Origin: a bacterium
GTDB lineage: Bacteria > SM23-31 > JAUVVT01
DNA length: 10,284 nucleotides
Direction: 5' to 3'
Assembly (NCBI GenBank): GCA_030604505.1
Contig: JAUVVT010000026.1
Location: 1-10,284, forward strand
Shown: positions 7,264-10,284 of the stretch, piece by piece
Position numbering within the stretch: the first letter of the stretch is position 1
Layout of the letters: each line of letters opens with the position of its first letter
Position numbers and translations under genes: made by a program
Notes under the pieces: generated by a model
The model's database searches: none
What the model saw: the letters and a program-made list of their open reading frames with translations, nothing else
What the model was told of the DNA's origin: nothing

Positions 7264-7290
7264 AGCTGAATATTGATTTTTCAGCCTTTC
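7264..7290 (+). terminator. Weak terminator-like hairpin, decayed copy
   Basis: GCTGA (7265-7269) pairs with TCAGC (7281-7285), followed by a T-rich stretch. Bases 7265-7286 are identical to 5452-5473 in the strong terminator after the previous paralogue, including the loop. The outer stem pairs are lost here (A7264 opposite C7286), so the hairpin is only 5 bp and may terminate poorly. A T run precedes it. Confidence 0.55.
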
Positions 7291-7395
7291 TTTTATTTTA
7301 AATAAATCAGGCATAACATATTGATAATATGTCTTGTTATAAGATGGTAATGTTCGTGATTTCTTGAGAATTTTTGAAAAAAAGTAAAAAAAAGC

Positions 7396-7426
7396 TTGAC
7401 ATATAGAAAAAAGTTTTTTATATTAT
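7396..7426 (+). promoter_or_regulatory. Sigma70-type promoter of the regulator-ATPase-pilM operon
   Basis: A perfect -35 box TTGACA lies at 7396-7401. A -10 box TATATT at 7419-7424 gives a 17-base spacer; alternatively TATTAT at 7421-7426 gives a 19-base spacer, the length favoured at MerR-controlled promoters. Transcription would begin at about 7431-7434, leaving a leader of about 70 bases that contains the operator-like repeats. This is the clearest promoter in the window. Confidence 0.78.
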
Positions 7427-7430
7427 GATG

Positions 7431-7456
7431 TATTGCTCAATAACCATTGAGTAATA
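7431..7456 (+). promoter_or_regulatory. Operator-like inverted repeat at the transcription start
   Basis: CTCAAT (7436-7441), AACC, ATTGAG (7446-7451) form a perfect dyad. It extends outward to TATTG/TAATA with one mismatch, giving arms of 11 bases with 10 paired. It lies immediately after the -10 box, so a protein bound here would block initiation. The MerR-type regulator encoded next is an obvious candidate binder, but this is inference. Confidence 0.62.
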
Positions 7457-7479
7457 TATATAACCATTGAGTAATATAT
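7440..7479 (+). repeat. Tandem direct repeat, 20-bp unit, two perfect copies
   Basis: The 20 bases at 7440-7459 (key core AACCATTGAGTAATAT) are repeated exactly at 7460-7479. The period of 20 bases is about two helical turns, so both copies face the same side of DNA. The first copy overlaps the inverted repeat at 7431-7456; the second has only the ATTGAG half-site. This looks like a two-site operator. Confidence 0.85.
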
Positions 7480-7503
7480 TGTTTCTTACTTTGGTCAAGG
7501 AGT

Positions 7504-7740
7504 ATGATGGAAAAAATCTATCTTATAGGTGATTTAGCCAGATTGAGTGAGTTATCTATCGATACTTTGAATTATTATTTGCGAATTGGATTAATTGAAG
7601 AAGTCTCAAGAAGTGAAAGAAATAATTATAGGTATTTTAATGACCAGACATTAGCACAATTGGAAAAAATAAAAAAATTAAGATTAAAAAAGGTTTCAAT
7701 AAAAGAAATCATCAGGGAAAAAAAGAATGGAACATTATAA
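7504..7740 (+). CDS. Small MerR-type DNA-binding regulator
   Basis: This protein of 77-78 residues consists almost only of a MerR-type winged helix-turn-helix: YLIGDLARLSELSIDTLNYY, then IGLIEEV, then NNYRYFND and LAQLEKIKKLR...SIKEI. This matches the family pattern 'elA...gvs..tiRyY...GLi....R....yR.Y....l..L..I..lr..g.sl.eI'. Asn replaces the usual Arg before YY. There is no effector domain or long dimerisation helix. AAGGAG at 7497-7502 is only one base before the ATG at 7504 but four before the in-frame ATG at 7507, so 7507 is the likelier start. It is the first gene after a strong promoter with operator-like repeats and overlaps the ATPase gene by 14 bases. Autoregulation of the operon is a reasonable inference. 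Confidence 0.84.
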   Translation: MMEKIYLIGDLARLSELSIDTLNYYLRIGLIEEVSRSERNNYRYFNDQTLAQLEKIKKLRLKKVSIKEIIREKKNGTL

Positions 7741-8554
7741 ATTATTAGAATTAAAGAGCGAGCCATTTTCAACTTCTCCTGATCCATCGTTTTTTTATTA
7801 TTCTCGAGAACATAAAGAATGTATGAATAGGCTTGAAATAGCCATCAGATTGAGAAGGGGGTTGTCTGTAATTCTTGGAGATGTTGGTACCGGTAAAACC
7901 ACTGTCAGCAGACTTTTGATACAGAGATTTGCCAAAGAGAAATCAAGCTTTGTTGTACGGCTGATTTTAGACCCGACTTTTAGGTCCGAGTTCGAGTTTA
8001 TAAAAAGTCTCACAACCTCATTCGGAATAGAAAGCTCAGCGCGCTCTACTTTTGAACACAAGAATGAGCTTCAGAAATATCTCCTTCATAAGGGTATCAA
8101 AGAAAAAAAGATAGTAATGTTAATTATTGATGAAGGGCAAAAATTAACACCAACTTATATTGAGGTTTTGAGAACTCTTCTTAATTATGAGACAAATGAA
8201 TATAAACTGCTTCAACTTGTTATATTTGCACAGCCGGAATTCCTTCAAAAAATGAAGCGTCAGCCAAATTTTCTTGACAGGATCACTATGGGATATGTAA
8301 TTAATCCTCTTAATGAGGAAGATACGACAGGATTGATAAATTACAGATTAAAACAGGCGGGTTTGAATTCAGAAAGAAGACTTTTTACTGATAAGGCGTT
8401 TAAACAGATATATATCCAGTCCAGAGGATTTCCAAGAAGGATAACACGTTTGTGCAGTGATGCTCTTATCGCTATGTTGAGAAGTGACAAAAAAATTGTT
8501 GATGAAAAGTTAGTTTTATCTCTTGCAAGAGAAGAGGTTTTCTGGAATGTATGA
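7727..8554 (+). CDS. ExeA/GspA-type AAA+ ATPase
   Basis: This 275-residue protein opens with MEHYKLLELKSEPFSTSPDP and FFYYSREHKECMNRL, the usual ExeA-family beginning (Y..f.l...PF...pdp.f.y.s..h...l..L). Walker A is GDVGTGKT at residues 51-58. Walker B is VMLIIDEGQ, with D135 and E136. A sensor-1 region reads FAQPE (167-171), followed by LDRI (R185). A C-terminal lid follows with GFPRRITRLCSDAL. Known ExeA acts with ExeB to insert the type II secretin through peptidoglycan and has a C-terminal peptidoglycan-binding domain; none is present here, and the protein is about half the length of ExeA. It also lacks an obvious membrane helix. AGGGA at 7714-7718 is a fair ribosome binding site. Overlaps on both sides (14 and 8 bases) tie it to the MerR-type regulator and PilM. 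Confidence 0.88.
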   Translation: MEHYKLLELKSEPFSTSPDPSFFYYSREHKECMNRLEIAIRLRRGLSVILGDVGTGKTTVSRLLIQRFAKEKSSFVVRLILDPTFRSEFEFIKSLTTSFGIESSARSTFEHKNELQKYLLHKGIKEKKIVMLIIDEGQKLTPTYIEVLRTLLNYETNEYKLLQLVIFAQPEFLQKMKRQPNFLDRITMGYVINPLNEEDTTGLINYRLKQAGLNSERRLFTDKAFKQIYIQSRGFPRRITRLCSDALIAMLRSDKKIVDEKLVLSLAREEVFWNV

Positions 8555-10001
8555 TGATGATAAAGAATTAGCAACTGACAGGTTGCTTGAGGTGTTGAGA
8601 AGGGATAAGGTTGAACCTGAAGTAGAAGAAGAGGAAATATCTGTTCCCTTATCTGAAGAGGAAGAGGATGCTATTTTATCTTCTAATTTTGAAGATAAAA
8701 ACAGAATAGAGAAGAAAAAGAAATATAACATAAGTGAAAATTTTGTAAATTATTCAACGTTTTTAAAACAAAGACTTAAGAAATTTGCAACGGCAAAGTC
8801 AGGATTTATCGGGCTGGATATCGGCAGTAATAATATCAAATACGTAATATTAAACAAATCAAAAAAAGAGATGGTTCTTGAGGATTATGGAATTTATACA
8901 TATCGAAGGGGTGAACTTGCCGGTGAGAAGCTTCAGGAAGAAATTATCAATGTATTAAATTTAATCTTAGATATAGATAAAAGGAAATCAAATTATATAA
9001 TTTCATCTGTATACGGTCAAAATGTTGCAATAAAGAATGTAATATTACCCAAGGTTGCTAAAAAAGAATTACGTGATGCAATAATCTGGAACGCCAAAAA
9101 AGACCTTCCGTTTCCAGTTGAAGATTCGCTGGTTGATTATAAGATTCTGGGTGAAATATCTGAAAAAGGGGTTCCAAAGTATAACAGCATTGTTGCTATT
9201 GCAGGTGAAGAATTAATTCGCAGTCACTTGGATATTTTGAGAAGTCTGGAAATGATTCCCTTTCGGGTTGTTGTAGAACCGTTTGCTATATATAACACCT
9301 TTTCTTCATTTGTCCGAAAAAGAGGGCTTAAAGATGGTGTAATAATTGATATAGGAGCATCAGCAACGTATATGATTTTTATTGCAGATAGTCATCTTCA
9401 GTTTGTAAGAGAGATAGCAATTGGCGGGGAGGATATAACTCAGGGATTGATTGGGTCTATTCCGACTAATGAGGGAACATTGGAAATAGACAGAGATTAT
9501 GCAGAAAAGTTAAAATGTGAAATAGGCATTCCTGAATCTGATGATTTTACTCTTTTGAAAGGGGGTATTTCCGGTTCACAAATAGATTCATTAATTAGAC
9601 CGATACTTGAAAAATTGATAATCCAGATTCAGAGAACATTAGATTATTACAGAGGCAAATTTCAATTTGGAGAACCTGAAAAGATATACATCTCAGGTGG
9701 CACGGTAAAGCTAAAACGCTTTACAGAATTTTTATCGGAGAGTTTAGGAAAAGAGATAAACGTACTTAATCCCATGGAGTTAGTTAAAATTGGGGATAAT
9801 CTTAATAAGAAAGATTTGGAAGAAGCTGCTCCTGTTCTTACGGTTGCATTTGGTACAGCTATCGATACAAAAGAGGGTTTGAATCTTCTGCCGCCGGATA
9901 TTAAAATACTGCCTTTAATTGCTTTGCAGAAGAGGATATTCAGACTCGCTCTGATTTTTGTAATATTTGCTCTTACTTTTTTTTTCAATAATTGCGTATA
10001 A
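8547..10001 (+). CDS. pilM: PilM with acidic N-terminal extension and PilN-type C-terminal start
   Basis: PilM is the actin-like (ASKHA) cytoplasmic ATP-binding protein of type IV pilus assembly that binds the PilN N-terminus. I choose ATG 8547 (484 residues), which overlaps the ATPase stop by 8 bases and has AAGAGG 9 bases upstream. The frame also extends to a TTG at 8523. The ASKHA motifs are GLDIGSNNIK (89-98), IDIGA (267-271) and YISGG (381-385). About 85 residues precede the first motif, rich in Glu/Asp and then Lys; ordinary PilM proteins have only a few. After the PilM domain the frame continues into NLLPP (446-450), a basic stretch and a hydrophobic segment (467-480). That is the normal beginning of PilN, so the gene is a PilM-PilN fusion of GspL-like layout. 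The frame stops soon after a T9 tract (9977-9985), and the rest of PilN lies in another frame. Confidence 0.87.
   Translation: MYDDDKELATDRLLEVLRRDKVEPEVEEEEISVPLSEEEEDAILSSNFEDKNRIEKKKKYNISENFVNYSTFLKQRLKKFATAKSGFIGLDIGSNNIKYVILNKSKKEMVLEDYGIYTYRRGELAGEKLQEEIINVLNLILDIDKRKSNYIISSVYGQNVAIKNVILPKVAKKELRDAIIWNAKKDLPFPVEDSLVDYKILGEISEKGVPKYNSIVAIAGEELIRSHLDILRSLEMIPFRVVVEPFAIYNTFSSFVRKRGLKDGVIIDIGASATYMIFIADSHLQFVREIAIGGEDITQGLIGSIPTNEGTLEIDRDYAEKLKCEIGIPESDDFTLLKGGISGSQIDSLIRPILEKLIIQIQRTLDYYRGKFQFGEPEKIYISGGTVKLKRFTEFLSESLGKEINVLNPMELVKIGDNLNKKDLEEAAPVLTVAFGTAIDTKEGLNLLPPDIKILPLIALQKRIFRLALIFVIFALTFFFNNCV
9977..9985 (+). other. T9 homopolymer at the frame break (slippage site or sequence error)
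   Basis: Nine consecutive T occur inside the PilN membrane-helix coding region. With nine T the pilM frame ends at TAA 9999-10001. With eight T the frame would pass from LTFF into SIIAYNGSSEFEKRLEE and on through the PilN periplasmic domain. The tract is the only place where the two frames join without loss of hydrophobic helix. Confidence 0.75.
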
Positions 10002-10284
10002 TGGCAGTTCAGAATTTGAAAAGAGATTGGAAGAAATCAGTAGATACGGAAATTCAGCCCTTCCAATTATAAAAGAATATCTCGACCTTACAAAGCAAAA
10101 AACTGCAATTGAAACTGAGAAAAATAATTTCTTTTCACAAATCAGCAGTCTTACCGAAAGTGCTGATATTGTGGGGGTATTGAAGATATTGAGTAATATA
10201 ACACCGGAATACATTACTATTAATGATATTAATATTTCTTCAAATGATGTAAAAATTTCCGGATATATAAACGATAATAATTTC
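9979..10284 (+). CDS. pilN: PilN periplasmic part, out of frame with pilM, 3' incomplete
   Basis: In the frame of base 10003 an open stretch runs from 9964 to the end of the window, after an in-frame stop at 9961-9963. From the end of the membrane helix it reads SIIAYNGSSEFEKRLEE, then a Lys/Glu-rich helical part (KQKTAIETEKNNFFSQISSL), and then LSNITPEYITINDINIS and VKISGYINDNN. The last part is typical of PilN: a short coiled coil followed by 'lP..v.l..i.i....v.i.G.a'. In this frame there is no NLLPP motif and no ATG with a ribosome binding site; the earliest possible start, TTG 9967, would cut the helix. The missing beginning is present in the pilM frame upstream, so this is best read as the second half of a PilM-PilN polypeptide. 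PilN anchors PilM to the inner membrane and pairs with PilO. Confidence 0.75.

Noticed and set aside
7440..7479. CRISPR array or replication iterons
   Set aside because: There are only two copies, directly adjacent without spacers, located between a promoter and a start codon; an operator fits better.
10001..10072. ATG at 10001 as the start of a separate pilN
   Set aside because: This ATG is in a frame that ends at a TAA after 23 codons, not in the frame of the PilN periplasmic part, and it has no ribosome binding site.

Overview
The window is AT-rich bacterial DNA (visibly well under 40% GC) with every convincing gene on the + strand. Class III signal peptides on four proteins, a GspG-type major pseudopilin, an ExeA/GspA-type ATPase and PilM/PilN proteins point to a diderm bacterium with a type IV pilus or type II secretion-like apparatus. 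The combination resembles deltaproteobacteria or uncultured candidate phyla, but the sequence alone does not fix the phylum.

Layout. Bases 1-54 are the last codons of an ABC transporter ATPase. It is followed by its ABC-2 type permease (91-855), a membrane-anchored TPR-like protein (867-1598) and two tiny, mutually similar two-helix membrane proteins (1651-2108). Next come four prepilin-type genes in a row: a GspG-like major pseudopilin (2181-2648), a 259-residue pseudopilin with a C-terminal beta-sandwich domain (2669-3448), and two large paralogues of 626 and 533 residues (3543-5423, 5646-7247). The two large ones share a pseudopilin head, a carboxypeptidase-regulatory-like domain and two tandem copies of a C-terminal beta-rich domain. 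They lack the usual Glu at mature position 5. The first carries an extra loop of about 93 residues with 19 tryptophans. Each large gene is followed by nearly the same terminator sequence, so gene and terminator were duplicated together.

After 7248 a new transcription unit begins: a near-consensus sigma70 promoter, an operator-like dyad plus tandem 20-bp repeats, a small MerR-type regulator (7504/7507-7740), an ExeA-like AAA ATPase (7727-8554) and a PilM gene (8547-10001). The genes overlap, so they are translationally coupled. PilM has an unusual acidic N-terminal extension and runs directly into a PilN-type NLLPP motif and membrane helix. Its frame then breaks at a run of nine T; the periplasmic part of PilN continues in another frame to the end of the window.

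Working model (inference): the second operon encodes the inner-membrane assembly platform and a regulated ATPase. The first region supplies the major pseudopilin and large, multidomain, probably tip-located pseudopilins. The most interesting items are the PilM-PilN fusion with its T9 frameshift site, the tryptophan-rich pseudopilin insert, the loss of Glu5 in the large pseudopilins, and the operator array in front of the MerR/ExeA/PilM operon.
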